Assembly: GCF_024701375.2 (NCBI RefSeq)
Contig: NZ_CP113910.1
Location: 1,116,001 to 1,180,000, forward strand
Direction of reading: 5' to 3'
From: Streptomyces sp. KMM 9044
GTDB lineage: Bacteria; Actinomycetota; Actinomycetes; Streptomycetales; Streptomycetaceae
Length of the DNA: 64,000 nt
In this document: piece after piece, positions 37,301-46,144 of the stretch
How the letters are laid out: each line of letters begins with the position of its first letter
Numbering within the stretch: the stretch's first letter is position 1
Program-made: the position numbers and the translations under genes
Notes under the pieces: model-generated
Databases searched by the model: none
The model's input: the letters and a program-made list of their open reading frames with translations, nothing else
Told to the model about the DNA's origin: nothing

Positions 37301-37875
37301 CGAGATTCCTCCTGTTTACACATGACCGCGGCGGGACGCATTCCCCCGTCAATTCACGAGGGGCGAGTCCTCGGGAGCAGGTTCTGCCGATGCCGTCATC
37401 CAAATCGACCCGGGGCAATTCGAGCAGCGGACAGCCTTCGGCAGAACCCGGCTCACTATGGTCCAGGCGGCATGTCCGATCAATCCTGGCGATCAGTGTT
37501 CCGCCATGTTCAACTGAGCCCTGGCCGCACTTGAACAGTTCGGTGCGACCAGCCCGGGCGCGCCCGCGGCCGACGGCAGTGGTGTGAAGCCCTGCGGCTG
37601 CCGCTGATGCCTATTCCATGCCGCATCATCGCCTGAATGGCGCGGGCCGCGTACGGTTGGCCAGCCAGGTGTTCAAGTGCTGCACCGCGTCGGTTGATCA
37701 CAGCGGAAGAAGCCGTGTGCGGCGACTGCCGACTGAGGTTGACGCTGCTGTGGCAGCGTGTCAGCCTGCCTGCCGCATTGAGGGCCCGGATCGTTCAGGA
37801 AGCCTGATCTGCCGCGAGATTGCCGCCGTCGGGTATCCGTTTCTCGCATTCAAGCAAATCCTGAGAGGTATTCGC
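37301..37875. promoter_or_regulatory. Divergent promoter region between the NRPS operon and the P450 gene
   Basis: This 575-bp gap separates the minus-strand NRPS operon from the plus-strand P450 gene. Ribosome-binding sites are visible at both ends: AGGAGG at 37,308-37,313 for the NRPS and GAGAGG at 37,863-37,868 for the P450. One long palindrome at 37,508 (listed separately) is the only strong operator-like element. No convincing -10/-35 pair and no coding signal were found. A plus-strand frame open from 37,618 runs into the P450 but lacks a ribosome-binding site at its start. Confidence 0.6.
37508..37536. promoter_or_regulatory. Predicted StrR-type activator binding site
   Basis: The sequence is GTTCAACTG, eleven bases, then CACTTGAAC. 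The arms are inverted copies with one mismatch. From memory, the StrR/Bbr/Tei15 consensus in streptomycin and glycopeptide clusters is GTTCGActG-N11-CagTcGAAc, so arm sequence and spacing both fit. The site lies about 208 bases upstream of the NRPS start and 340 upstream of the P450 start, between divergent genes. The only StrR-like gene in the window is the broken one at 39,542. Confidence 0.72.
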
Positions 37876-39075
37876 ATGCACGGCGACTCGTCCCAGCAGG
37901 CTCCGCGGATCAATCTGGTGGATCCCGAGCTCTACGCCCACGGCAATCCCTTCGAGCAGTGGCGCTGGCTGCGCGCGAATGCGCCGGTCCACTGGCATCC
38001 GCCCACCGAACTGCCGGGGTTCTGGGCGCTCACCCGGTACGAGGATGTACGGGCGGCGTACCGCGACGCGGAGACGTTCAGTTCGGCGCGGGGAATTCTG
38101 CTGCGCCCGGCCGATCACGGGGAGGACCCGGGTGGTGGCCGCACGCTGGCACTGACGGACGCTCCTCGGCATCGACAGCTCAGAGGGCTGGTCGACGAGT
38201 GGTTCGCTCTCCGGTCGGTGCGGGGTTTCGAGCCCGAGATGATGGAGGTCACCCGGAGGGTCGTGGACGAGGCCCTGGAGTCCGGGACGTGCGACTTCGT
38301 GACGGACGTGGCCGCCCGTGTGCCGCTGTACGTGATCTGCCGGATGATGGGAGTGCCGAGCTCCGACTGGGACCACCTGTTCAAGCTGACCAGCCAGGCG
38401 TTCGCCGCCGACGACCCGCTGACCCAGCGGTTCGCCCACCTGGACATCATGAGCTACTTCGACGATCTGCAGGCGGCTAAGGCGGCGCATCCGGGTGACG
38501 ACCTGGTCAGCATCCTGGCGACGGCCGAGATCGACGGGGCACGGCTCAAGCCGGACGACGTCCTCCTCAACTGCGACAATCTGCTGGTCGGCGGCACGGA
38601 GAACACGCGGATCGCGGCGGCCGGCGGCATGCTGGCGTTCCTGGAGCACCAGGACCAGTGGGCGGCTCTGTCGAGGGAGCCGGAGCTGCTGCCCTCTGCA
38701 GTGGAGGAGGTGCTCCGCTGGACGTCCACCGCGACGCACATCATGCGCACTGCGGTGCGGCCGGTCGAGATTCACGGGCAGCAGGTGGCGGCGGGTGACC
38801 GTGTCACTCTGTGGCTGCCGTCCGCGAACCGTGACGAGAGTATCTTCGACCGTCCGGACGAGTTCGACATCCGCCGCAAGCCCAACCGGCATCTGGCCCT
38901 CGGTTTCGGTGAGCACTTCTGCCTGGGGAGCGTGCTTGCCCGCGCGGAACTGCGGCTGCTCTACAACGAGTTGCTGCACCGTGGCATCCGGATGGAACTC
39001 GACGGCGAACCGACCCTCGTGGCATCGATCGTCGTCAACGGGCCCCAGCATCTGCCGGTCCGGCTGGTCGCCTGA
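37876..39075 (+). CDS. Cytochrome P450, probably tailoring a carrier-bound residue of the NRPS product
   Basis: This 399-residue soluble P450 has the usual marks: I-helix GGTENTR at 239-245 (Glu-Asn replaces the common Glu-Thr), ExxR as EEVLR at 277-281, and the heme loop FGEHFCLG with Cys349. I chose the ATG at 37,876 because GAGAGG lies seven bases upstream and the protein then starts just before the conserved DPELYAHG segment. The overall pattern (GGTExTR, HIMRTAV, LGFGEHFCLGSVLAR) recalls the CYP163-type enzymes that beta-hydroxylate aminoacyl-carrier proteins, such as P450sky and NikQ. That assignment is inference. Its position, divergent from the NRPS and sharing the StrR-type site, supports a role in the cluster. 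The Tyr-type module 8 residue is one candidate substrate. Confidence 0.88.
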   Translation: MHGDSSQQAPRINLVDPELYAHGNPFEQWRWLRANAPVHWHPPTELPGFWALTRYEDVRAAYRDAETFSSARGILLRPADHGEDPGGGRTLALTDAPRHRQLRGLVDEWFALRSVRGFEPEMMEVTRRVVDEALESGTCDFVTDVAARVPLYVICRMMGVPSSDWDHLFKLTSQAFAADDPLTQRFAHLDIMSYFDDLQAAKAAHPGDDLVSILATAEIDGARLKPDDVLLNCDNLLVGGTENTRIAAAGGMLAFLEHQDQWAALSREPELLPSAVEEVLRWTSTATHIMRTAVRPVEIHGQQVAAGDRVTLWLPSANRDESIFDRPDEFDIRRKPNRHLALGFGEHFCLGSVLARAELRLLYNELLHRGIRMELDGEPTLVASIVVNGPQHLPVRLVA

Positions 39076-39541
39076 GCGTCGAACGGCAGGGAGCCTCGGG
39101 TCACGGTCACCCGCATCCGTGCCACGAAGGAACACCGCTCGGGTTCTGTGGCCAGAGTGACTAAAGCTCTCGACAGTTCCGAGACAGTGACGGACCATGT
39201 AAGCGTGTTCGAAGTAAATGTGTTCGAAGGGGAGTCGGGCACCTCGGCGGTTTGGTGGCGCACCTGTATCGACGCAGGTGGGCCGCCGAAGCATGCGACG
39301 TCCGCTTGCGTGGTGCAGGGTGGGGCGGCACGCCCGGTTTCTTCGCGTTCGATGGCAATGCGATGTGTGCCGCCAACTGGGAGCGGAGCCGAAGGAGTCA
39401 TGGTTCAGGATCTGCTCGCCGCCCCCATGGTCGATCGGTCTACGCGTGTACAGATTGACCGACGACCGCAGCCGTGCCATCAGAGGACGTGTTTCGTAGC
39501 GAATAGACACTTATCGGCCATGCCGACGGGGGGAGTCAAAC
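39076..39541. other. Non-coding gap between P450 and the strR-like gene
   Basis: This 466-bp stretch holds no convincing gene. The open frames have poor codon use and no homology I can recognise. It should contain the promoter of the strR-like gene. A direct repeat of GTTCGAAG occurs near 39,207 and 39,221, which resembles StrR half-sites but is not arranged as a palindrome. GGGGGGAG just before 39,542 is a good ribosome-binding site. Confidence 0.5.
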
Positions 39542-39678
39542 TTGAGCCGTTACGATATTGCCGATCTTGTGGAAACCAGAAGGACGAGCGGAGCTACCGA
39601 CCCGGCCGACCCGAACGTGACCTTCCAGAATGGCGAGCGGGAGATCGCATCGGTGCCGATCTCGTCTCTCCTGCCTGG

Positions 39679-41397
39679 CCTCGATCATTCACGTGCGCGC
39701 GCCGGCCTGATGGGGTTCGGTGGGGTGTCCGCTTAAAGCTGGTTTGAGCTTCGATGGTTCGGGGCGTGGGCAGGGTGGTTGATCCCGGTATCGCTCGGGC
39801 GGGCGTCGGCCTCCACTTGCCGTGGTGTTGCGGGTCTCCTCCTTCCGGGGTGTCGGGGCGGTGGTGGTGAGGTCAGCCGGGGTTGGGCAGGGCCTGGACG
39901 CGGTCCCATGCTTTGACGGCGGCGTGGCCGGCCGGCCACGCCGGGTCGAACTTCAGCTCGCGGTGTCGGGCGTGGTTGGTCAGTTTGGCGGGGACGTCGA
40001 AGAGTTGGGTGCGGATGGTGGCGGGTTCGGCTCTGGCGAGTCTGCCGTCCAGGGCGAGGAGCTGGAGCCAGGCGAGGAGGTCCATCGCGAGTGCGAGCAG
40101 GGTGCACCAGGCCTGGTTGAGGGCGAACTTCGAGGACGGCAGTCTGGTCAGGGTGAGGGCCTTCGAGCGGCGGATCCCGGACTCGACATGAGCATGAACA
40201 CGGTGGCAGGCGTCCAGCCACTGCAGTTGGCGCCCCGGGGTGTTGGTCGCGATGGCCTGGTAGCGGAAGCCGGTGGCCAGCTCGTACGGTTTGAGATCCT
40301 TCGCGTACTTGGGGTGCACCGGTTCACGGCGCACGATGATCCGCAGGCCGGGCGGCCAGCCGGTCAGGTCGAGCATGCCGGTGATCTCGACCAGGGCGGC
40401 GTCCTCGCGCGGGGCGCCCTTCGCGTCCAGGGCGGCGGTCCAGGTGTCCTTGGGGACCTTGGCCAGGTTCGTCCAGAAATCCTCGTCGCGGGTCCAGCCG
40501 ACCGAGTACTGCCAGGTGTTGGCCTTGTTGCCGCCGCCGTCGGTGATCCACCGCAGGTACTCGTGGGTGGCCCCGGCGCCGTCGGCGCGGAAGAGGACCT
40601 TGCGCCGTCGGCGGGTGGGCAGCTGGCGGATCGCCTCGGTGGAGACCTCGATGTGGTCGCTCGCGGTGTTGGCTCCGGCGCTTCCCGGCCGCAGCCTGCA
40701 CACCAGATGCTCGTCCGTATTGTCCAGGAACATCAGGATCGGATGCAGTCCGAAGCCCTTACGGTTGGGCTCGGCGCCCTCCTTGTCCGAGTGCGCTGGC
40801 ACCAGCGAGGCGTCGATGTCCAGCACCGTCCACCCGGTCAGCGGCCGGCCGTCCACCCGGATCCAGGGGAAGCCGCCGGGCCGAAGGTCGATGAGGTCAT
40901 GCACCGCGGAGCGGGCCTTCGCGCGGGCCGAGGCGATCTTCACGAGTTCGACCGGGCCGATCGCGTCCAGAGTCCGGTACAGCGTCGACGCGGACGCCGG
41001 GTTGCCCAGGACCAGGGCGGCCTGCCGCATCACCGCGATCCCGCTCATCGAGCGTGACCCCAGCAGCACCGCGCACGCCGCGGATATCAGCACCTGCCCC
41101 CGGTCGTGGACCGGATGGAAGTCCCGGCGCACCAGCGCCCCGCCGAGGAAGTCTGTCAGCCCGACCTTGTCCGCCAACCGGCGCACGGGCACGATCCCCG
41201 CCTTGCCCACCAGTTTCCTGCCGCCCGTCGACAGTGACAGGCCATCCGCCCACTCGGTAAGCTTCGACACCCGGAGGGTGCCTCCTCCCCAACGTGATCC
41301 AGTCCTAGAGAAGCTGAATCATCGCAGGTCGAGGCATCCTTCTTCGCTGATCTCACACTCCGTCACCAGCACCGGCAGGCACGGTGAATTGGTGAGG
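39679..41397 (-). mobile_element. Complete IS1380-family element inserted in the strR-like gene
   Basis: The element is 1,719 bp, the normal size for the family. Its ends are CCTCGATCATTCACGTGC on the left and, read inward from the right, CCTCACCAATTCACCGTGCC. These form imperfect inverted repeats starting CCTC. It is flanked by a CTGG direct repeat (39,675-39,678 and 41,398-41,401), the expected target duplication. It contains one intact transposase gene and nothing else. Intact ends, duplication and transposase point to a recent insertion. Confidence 0.9.
39873..41270 (-). CDS. IS1380-family transposase
   Basis: The 465-residue transposase fills the element at 39,679-41,397 and looks intact. 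Family features are the GGFPWIRVDGRPLTGWTVLDIDASLV segment with its catalytic Asp, a second acidic site at FRADGAG, and the late SSKFALNQAWCTLLALA segment. A second transposase of the same family lies at 61,874, and the two share a similar upstream leader (a GGCACCCTC-GGGTG run just before the start). They are otherwise diverged, so they come from different IS1380 lineages. Confidence 0.92.
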   Translation of the reverse strand: MSKLTEWADGLSLSTGGRKLVGKAGIVPVRRLADKVGLTDFLGGALVRRDFHPVHDRGQVLISAACAVLLGSRSMSGIAVMRQAALVLGNPASASTLYRTLDAIGPVELVKIASARAKARSAVHDLIDLRPGGFPWIRVDGRPLTGWTVLDIDASLVPAHSDKEGAEPNRKGFGLHPILMFLDNTDEHLVCRLRPGSAGANTASDHIEVSTEAIRQLPTRRRRKVLFRADGAGATHEYLRWITDGGGNKANTWQYSVGWTRDEDFWTNLAKVPKDTWTAALDAKGAPREDAALVEITGMLDLTGWPPGLRIIVRREPVHPKYAKDLKPYELATGFRYQAIATNTPGRQLQWLDACHRVHAHVESGIRRSKALTLTRLPSSKFALNQAWCTLLALAMDLLAWLQLLALDGRLARAEPATIRTQLFDVPAKLTNHARHRELKFDPAWPAGHAAVKAWDRVQALPNPG

Positions 41398-42332
41398 CTG
41401 GTGATTCTCCGCGCCTGGAAGGGCATGACGCCGATCATGTCACCAGGCTGATGGAACTGGACTCACAACTTCCACCCATCCTCGTGCATCGGCGGAGCAT
41501 GCGGGTGATCGACGGGCTGCATCGCCTCATGGCTGCCTTTTTGAGGGGTGATGAGACGATCGACGCCGTGCTCTTCGACGGTACCGTCGAAGAGGCCTTC
41601 CTTCGTGCTGTCCAGGCGAATGTGACGCATGGTCTTCCACTTTCCAGAGCGGACCGTCGGGCCGCGGCCGCACGGATCATCGCGTCTCACCCAGAGATGT
41701 CGGACCGGGCGATCGCCCGCCTGGCAGGACTGGGCGCGAAGGCCGTCGCAGCCATCAGACGGGGGGCGGCCGACGCGCCGCCGGTGCGGGCCCGCATAGG
41801 CAGAGACGGCAAGCTCCGTCCACTGAACAGCGAGGAAGGCAGAAGACGTGCCGCCGAGCTGGTCGCCGAGAACCCGCACGCGTCGCTGCGTGAGGTGGCG
41901 AGGCACGCCGGGATCTCGCCGGCGACGGTGAGCGATGTCAAGAAGCGGCTGCTGTCGGGTGAGTCGCCGTTACCGGAGCGGAGGTCCTACGCGTCCGAGG
42001 CCGGCAGCGCCCAGCCTGATTCTGTGATTCCGCAGCAGCTGGGCGAGCAGCACACCGCGCGGAGGGGACGCCCCGTCCAGCCGGATCCTGCAGAGCTGGT
42101 GGAGAAGCTCCTGCGCGACCCGTCCTTGCGGCACAAGGAGGAGGGACGGCAGCTTCTTCGGGTCCTGCAGCTGAACGCCCTGGGGGATCAGCGCTGGGCG
42201 AGATTGGCCGCTGCCGTCCCGTCGCACTGTGGAAGCCTGGTCGTCGACCTCGCCCGGCAGTATGCGGAGACATGGACGGAGTTCGCGAGGGAACTAGACG
42301 GCCGCATGCTCAGCGTCGATGACGAGACCTGA

Positions 42333-42566
42333 CGAAAACACAGTCAGCAGGGGCCTGCCGGCGGTCTGTGGCCTCATAACGGCCATGGACCGCCGAGGGC
42401 ACTCAGCTGAGCCAGCTTGCCCGCCAAAGCGGAGGACTGACTGGCCGTTCTCTATCCGCTCGTGGAGTCGATCGGGTTCGAACGGGGTCCTGGTTCGGGT
42501 GAGTTGACCGGTGCAGGCGCATGGAAGAAGGGCCTCTTGGTAGCTCGCGGTTGTCGAGTCCAGCGA
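42333..42566. other. Short non-coding remnant with an IS-end hairpin
   Basis: Nothing coding is evident between the activator's stop and the IS5-type element. The right part has GGGCCTCTTG near 42,528, the inverted copy of CAAGAGGCCC at 42,571 inside the neighbouring IS end. It may be the terminus of a second, lost copy facing the other way. Confidence 0.4.
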
Positions 42567-43501
42567 GGAGCAAGAGGCCCTGGTGTCGAAGTGTCGCGTG
42601 GTCGTGGTTGCCGAGTCCAGCTCGCCCACTCCTGGGTGTGACTGTCTCGCCCATCGGTTCGGAAACGCGGCCGACCGGCCGGAGCGTCGACCCCGGTACG
42701 CCTCGGACATGAGTGATGCGGAGTGGGACCTGGTACGGGATCTGCTGCCGGTGCCGGCCTGGATGGCGGGCCGGGGCGGTCGGCCGGAGGGCTACTGCCA
42801 CCGGCAGATAGTTGATGCCGTGCGCTATGTCGTGGACAACGGCATCAAGTGGCGGGCGATGCCGTGTGACTTCCCGCCCTGGCCGCGGGTGTATGCCTTC
42901 TTCGCCCGCTGGCGGGATACGGGGCTGGTGGCCGAGCTGCATGACCGGCTGCGCGGGGCCGTCCGCCGCTCGGAGGGTCGCAAGGAGGAGCCGAGTGCGG
43001 GTGTGGTGGACTCTCAGTCGGTGAAGGCGGACGCCACCGTCGCCCACGCCACGCGGGGTTTCGACGCGGGGAAGAAGATCAACGGGCGCAAGCGGCACCT
43101 GCTCACCGACACCCTCGGGCTTCTGCTGGCCGTGCTGGTCACGCCAGCCTCCACGACCGATCGGGACGCCGCCCGCCTCCTGCTCCCCGCAGCGAAGAAC
43201 CATTCCGCCGGCTGGCACGGATCTGGGCCGACGGTGGCTACACCGGCCATCTCACCGACTGGACCGACCAGCACCTCGGAGTGGTCCTGGACATCGTCCG
43301 CCGCAGCGACGATGTCCAGGGTTTCCAGGTGCTGCCCCGCCGCTGGGTCGTGGAACGGTCCTTCGCCTGGCTCCTGCGCAGCCGGCGCCTGGTCCGTGAC
43401 TACGAGCGTCGCCCCGACACCAGCGAGGCCGTCGTCTTGTGGTCGATGACCATGCTCATGAGCCGCCGCCTGGCCGCCCGGCACCAGCAGCCTCTTGCTC
43501 C
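42567..43501 (+). mobile_element. IS5-family element with a frameshifted transposase
   Basis: Inverted ends are GGAGCAAGAGGCCCTGGTG on the left and, read inward from the right, GGAGCAAGAGGCTGCTGGTG. This gives a 935-bp element. The single transposase gene is frameshifted. No target duplication was identified. The right end is followed directly by a remnant of another gene. Confidence 0.72.
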
Positions 43502-43517
43502 GGCACGGGCAGGATGA
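42583..43517 (+). pseudogene. IS5-family transposase, frameshifted near 43,203
   Basis: The first frame runs from CRVVVVAESSSPTPGCD through MSDAEWDLVRDLLPVPAW, WRAMPCDFPPWPRVYAFF, the first catalytic Asp at VVDSQSVKAD, and GRKRHLLTDTLGLLL. It ends in garbage after PAAKNH. The correct continuation (IWADGGYTGHL, QVLPRRWVVERSFAWLL, RRLVRDYE), with the second Asp and the Glu, is in another frame. One T appears to be missing at CATTCCGCC near 43,203. A functional product would need frameshifting, so the copy is probably dead unless the change is a sequence error. Confidence 0.85.
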
Positions 43518-43739
43518 ACCTGCCCGGTTTCTCCTCCACCAGCCAGCCTCGTTCCACCAGCCGCTTCAGCCGGGCCCTCGCGCCTTCGACGCGGGAGACG
43601 GAAGCGCTGTCCCAGCCCAGCACCACTGCCGCCCGCCGGGCACCCAGCCCATCGGCTCCCGCCTCCAGGGCAGCGGCCATCAACGCCTGGTAGTCCAACG
43701 ACAGCACCTCGGTGCCGGCCGCGGATGGCGTCCCGCTTC
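43502..43739 (-). pseudogene. Remnant of a winged-helix protein trapped between two IS ends
   Basis: The minus strand encodes YQALMAAALEAGADGLGARR, then RLKRLVERGWLVEEKPGRF. This aligns with the C-terminal half of the intact 168-residue protein at 54,398-54,904 (RSKLKRLVERGWLAEQAPGQF). The N-terminal coiled-coil part is missing. The piece lies exactly between the right end of the IS5 element and the left end of the IS256 element, so both ends were lost to insertions. Function unknown. Confidence 0.6.
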
Positions 43740-45035
43740 GTGGTGTAGCCGATCAACGTTGGGGCGTACGCCCCGGGGCGTGTGCCGACAGGGGTTCCGC
43801 TCTCTGCCCGACAGGCGGGCCACCATGCAACTCTCCCTGGTGAACGGCCAGTTCAACCAGGAGGTGCATGATGGCCCTGGAGCTGATCGAGGCCGAGGCA
43901 ACGTCGAGGATCGGCGCGGAGTGGAACGAGCACACCGAGACACGCACTGCACTGCGCAACGGGCACCGCGACAAGACGCTGACCACGCAGGCCGGTGACC
44001 TGGACCTGGCCATACCCAAGCTGCGCGCGGGCAGCTTCTTCCCCAGTCTGTTGGAGCGTCGCCGCCGCATCGACCAGGCCCTGTTCGCCGTCATCATGGA
44101 GGCGTACGTCCACGGGGTGTCCACCCGCTCGGTCGACGACCTGGTCAAGGCACTGGGAGCGGACAGCGGGATCTCCAAGAGCGAGGTCTCACGGATCTGC
44201 CAGGACCTGGACACCCAGCTGGCCGCGTTCCGGGGCCGGCCCCTGGACCACACCCGCTTCCCCTACATCTACCTCGATGCGACCTACTGCAAGGCACGGG
44301 TCGCGCACCAGATCGTCTCCCGGGCCGTGGTGATCGCCACCGGCATCACCGAGGACGGCGGCCGCGAGGTCCTGGGAGTGATGGTCGGCGACAGCGAGAC
44401 CGAGGTGTTCTGGACCCAGTTCCTGCGCTCCTTGCGTGAACGCGGCCTGGGCGGTGTCCGTCTCGTGCTCGGCGATCACCACTCGGGCCTGGTCAAGGCG
44501 ATCCGCAAGGTCATGATCGGCGCGGCCTACCAGCGCTGCCGGGTTCATTTCCTGCGCAATGTCTTCGGCGTGATACCCAAGGACGCCGCGGAAATGGTCG
44601 CCGCAACCATCCGCACCATCTTCGCCCAGCCCGACCAGGACGCCGTCCGCAACCAGCTCGACACGGTCGCCGACATGCTGGGCGCGCAGTTTCCCCAGGT
44701 CAAACAGATGCTCCTGGACGCCAAGGACGACCTCACCGCCTTCGCCGCCTTCCCGGAACGGCACTGGAAGAAGATTCAGTCCACGAACCCGCTGGAGCGG
44801 ATCAACCGCGAGATCAAACGCCGCGTCGATGTCGTCCAGGTCTTCCCCAACGACGACGCCCTCCTGCGGCTGGTGACCGCCGTGCTCTTCGAGATGCACG
44901 ACGAGTGGATCGCCTTCCCCCGCCGTTACCTACCCGAAGGCAGCATGGACCAGATCTACCCCACCGAGCCCGGCGAAAGCGCCCCCGTGCTCCCGAACAC
45001 CACCATCACAACCGACGACTGATCGCCTACACCAC
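43740..45035 (+). mobile_element. IS256-family element
   Basis: The ends are GTGGTGTAGCCGATCA on the left and, read inward from the right, GTGGTGTAGGCGATCA, a near-perfect inverted repeat. The element is 1,296 bp, normal for the family. It holds one transposase gene whose extreme 5' end seems out of frame. No target duplication was recognised. Confidence 0.82.
43868..45022 (+). CDS. IS256-family mutator-type transposase, N-terminus apparently disrupted
   Basis: The 384-residue frame carries the family's DDE residues at YLDATYCKARV, VLGDHHSGLVKAI and NPLERINREIKRR. Family members usually begin about 20 residues earlier. Just upstream, in another frame from the ATG at 43,825, the sequence reads MQLSLVNGQFNQEV, which looks like that lost beginning. 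A small deletion around 43,862-43,872 would explain the shift. The internal ATG at 43,868 could still give a nearly complete enzyme, so activity is uncertain. Confidence 0.85.
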   Translation: MMALELIEAEATSRIGAEWNEHTETRTALRNGHRDKTLTTQAGDLDLAIPKLRAGSFFPSLLERRRRIDQALFAVIMEAYVHGVSTRSVDDLVKALGADSGISKSEVSRICQDLDTQLAAFRGRPLDHTRFPYIYLDATYCKARVAHQIVSRAVVIATGITEDGGREVLGVMVGDSETEVFWTQFLRSLRERGLGGVRLVLGDHHSGLVKAIRKVMIGAAYQRCRVHFLRNVFGVIPKDAAEMVAATIRTIFAQPDQDAVRNQLDTVADMLGAQFPQVKQMLLDAKDDLTAFAAFPERHWKKIQSTNPLERINREIKRRVDVVQVFPNDDALLRLVTAVLFEMHDEWIAFPRRYLPEGSMDQIYPTEPGESAPVLPNTTITTDD

Positions 45036-45105
45036 GTCAAGGGACACGACCTCGCCGTATCACCCGCGTATCACACAGCCGTCACCAACTGGGCAGAATC
45101 TCAGA

Positions 45106-45324
45106 GTGGAGCCAGCTCAAGTGACACAGAAGACCGGCGGGTACGAATTCCTCTGGGACGGGTCGGAAGAAGGCTGGGTGGTTGTCCGGACGAAAAACGG
45201 TCCCGGCGCCATCTACAACACCATGACGCGTCAGGCTCTCGTGATCGAGGACGACGACGAACACGAACACGCCATCCGAATGATGAGGGAACACGCGTGC
45301 CCTTACCTGGACTCAATCCCGTAG
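45106..45324 (+). CDS. Small conserved-looking protein of unknown function
   Basis: This is a 72-residue acidic protein: YEFLWDGSEEGWVVVRTK, YNTMTRQALVIEDDDEHEHA, ending ACPYLDSIP. Similar small proteins (FLWDGSxxGWVLVR, then LLIEDD) occur in Streptomyces as I recall, with no assigned role. The start could be the GTG at 45,106 or at 45,121. Neither has a strong ribosome-binding site. It has no transmembrane segment or motif that suggests a function. It stands alone just beyond the IS256 end. Confidence 0.6.
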   Translation: MEPAQVTQKTGGYEFLWDGSEEGWVVVRTKNGPGAIYNTMTRQALVIEDDDEHEHAIRMMREHACPYLDSIP

Positions 45325-46144
45325 CCACCACGACACCATGACCGCCGACCACCACGGCCTCCGCTCGAGGCCGTGGTGGCGGCCCCGTCCGCCCCGGGCT
45401 CACTGAGGTGCGAACCCGTTAGCCCTCCAACGTGGCGGATTGCAACCGGGGCGTGCCGCGCGGCGGGTCGGCTGCCGGAATCCCCGCATCGCGCCCGGGA
45501 ACCGCCTGCCCAGGACCTGGTCGATCAAATTGCCGCATCGGCCGCCCGCCGACAGCAACTGGGGCGCCCGAACTGCTGCGTACGAGCCGGAGAACGGCGT
45601 GGCCAGCCGCTGCTTCCCCTGGGCCTGCCGCAGCAAGGGTCAGCCCGTGCAGGACGACTTCGGGCGGCCTCGTGCGTCGTACCAGGAGGCGCTGGATTTC
45701 ACGCAAGCAAACAACCGTGTCCTGGTCGATCACGTGAAGTCCCTGGGTCGTGTGTTGCGCATCGGTCGTATGAGACGTGCCGTCGTTGTGCCCCTTGCTT
45801 CGGGTGGCTCCCGAGAGGACAACCGCGTGCAACCGCGCCGCGCCGCCGTTGCAACCCACCGGTTCGGAAGCCCCGCAAGGCCGCACCTGCGGGGCTTCTC
45901 GTCGCACGCCGCTCTCACGCGACTATCACCGACTGCACCGACTCCCCCGGACCAGAATCCCCTGACCTGGCATTACGCGCTCATCTTGGACTGGCCTGGA
46001 CGCCCACGGACGGTCTCTACAACCTGTGCCATGTGGTACCCAGTGAGGGACCCAGGATCAGGACCGGGGCCTCTTCTGGCCCGTCAAAGCGGTATTGCAG
46101 GGTGTTCGGTGGTGTCTCGCTCACGCGTCAGACCCTCTCACGTC
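45325..46144. other. 820-bp stretch without a supportable gene
   Basis: Several open frames cross this stretch but none has a ribosome-binding site, recognisable domain or consistent third-position GC bias. A strong hairpin at 45,867-45,898 is the only defined element. The stretch may be debris from earlier integration events, because it is bordered by a truncated transposase on the right. Confidence 0.5.
45867..45898. terminator. Strong hairpin, possible intrinsic-type terminator
   Basis: GAAGCCCCGCA at 45,867-45,877 pairs perfectly with TGCGGGGCTTC at 45,888-45,898 around a ten-base loop. There is no clear T-tract on either side, which is common for actinomycete terminators. No intact gene ends close by. 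Confidence 0.5.

Larger units (their letters stand above)
39542..42332 (+). pseudogene. StrR/ParB-like pathway-specific activator, split by IS1380
   Basis: The 5' part (39,542-39,678) starts at a TTG with GGGGGGAG before it and ends in ASVPISSLLPG. The 3' part (41,402-42,332) resumes as DSPRLEGHDADHVTRL, then LPPILVHRRSMRVIDGLHRL, then the ANVTHGLPLSRADRRAAAARI segment. This is the StrR-type ParB-like core. Two helix-turn-helix stretches follow (SDRAIARLAGLGAKAVAAIR and LREVARHAGISPATVSDVKK). The parts sum to 137 + 931 = 1,068 nt, exactly 356 codons, and the joined junction reads LLPGDSPRLEG, as expected for the family. The intact protein would have 355 residues and activate the divergent NRPS/P450 promoters. 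With the insertion only 45 residues plus read-through remain before the core, so the gene is very probably inactive. Confidence 0.92.

Noticed and set aside
39201..39235. Direct GTTCGAAG repeats upstream of the strR-like gene considered as an autoregulatory StrR site.
   Set aside because: They are direct, not inverted, and the spacing does not fit the 9-N11-9 palindrome.
37795..39510. A 571-codon minus-strand frame covering the P450.
   Set aside because: It is antisense to a gene with unmistakable heme-binding and ExxR motifs.
39148..39747. A 199-codon plus-strand frame between the P450 and the IS1380 element.
   Set aside because: No domain or ribosome-binding site, and it overlaps the start of the strR-like gene in another frame, which has clear family sequence.
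45841..45910. GGTTCGGAAGCCCC near a hairpin considered as a tRNA 3' end or attachment site.
   Set aside because: No cloverleaf can be built around it. It is better read as a simple hairpin.
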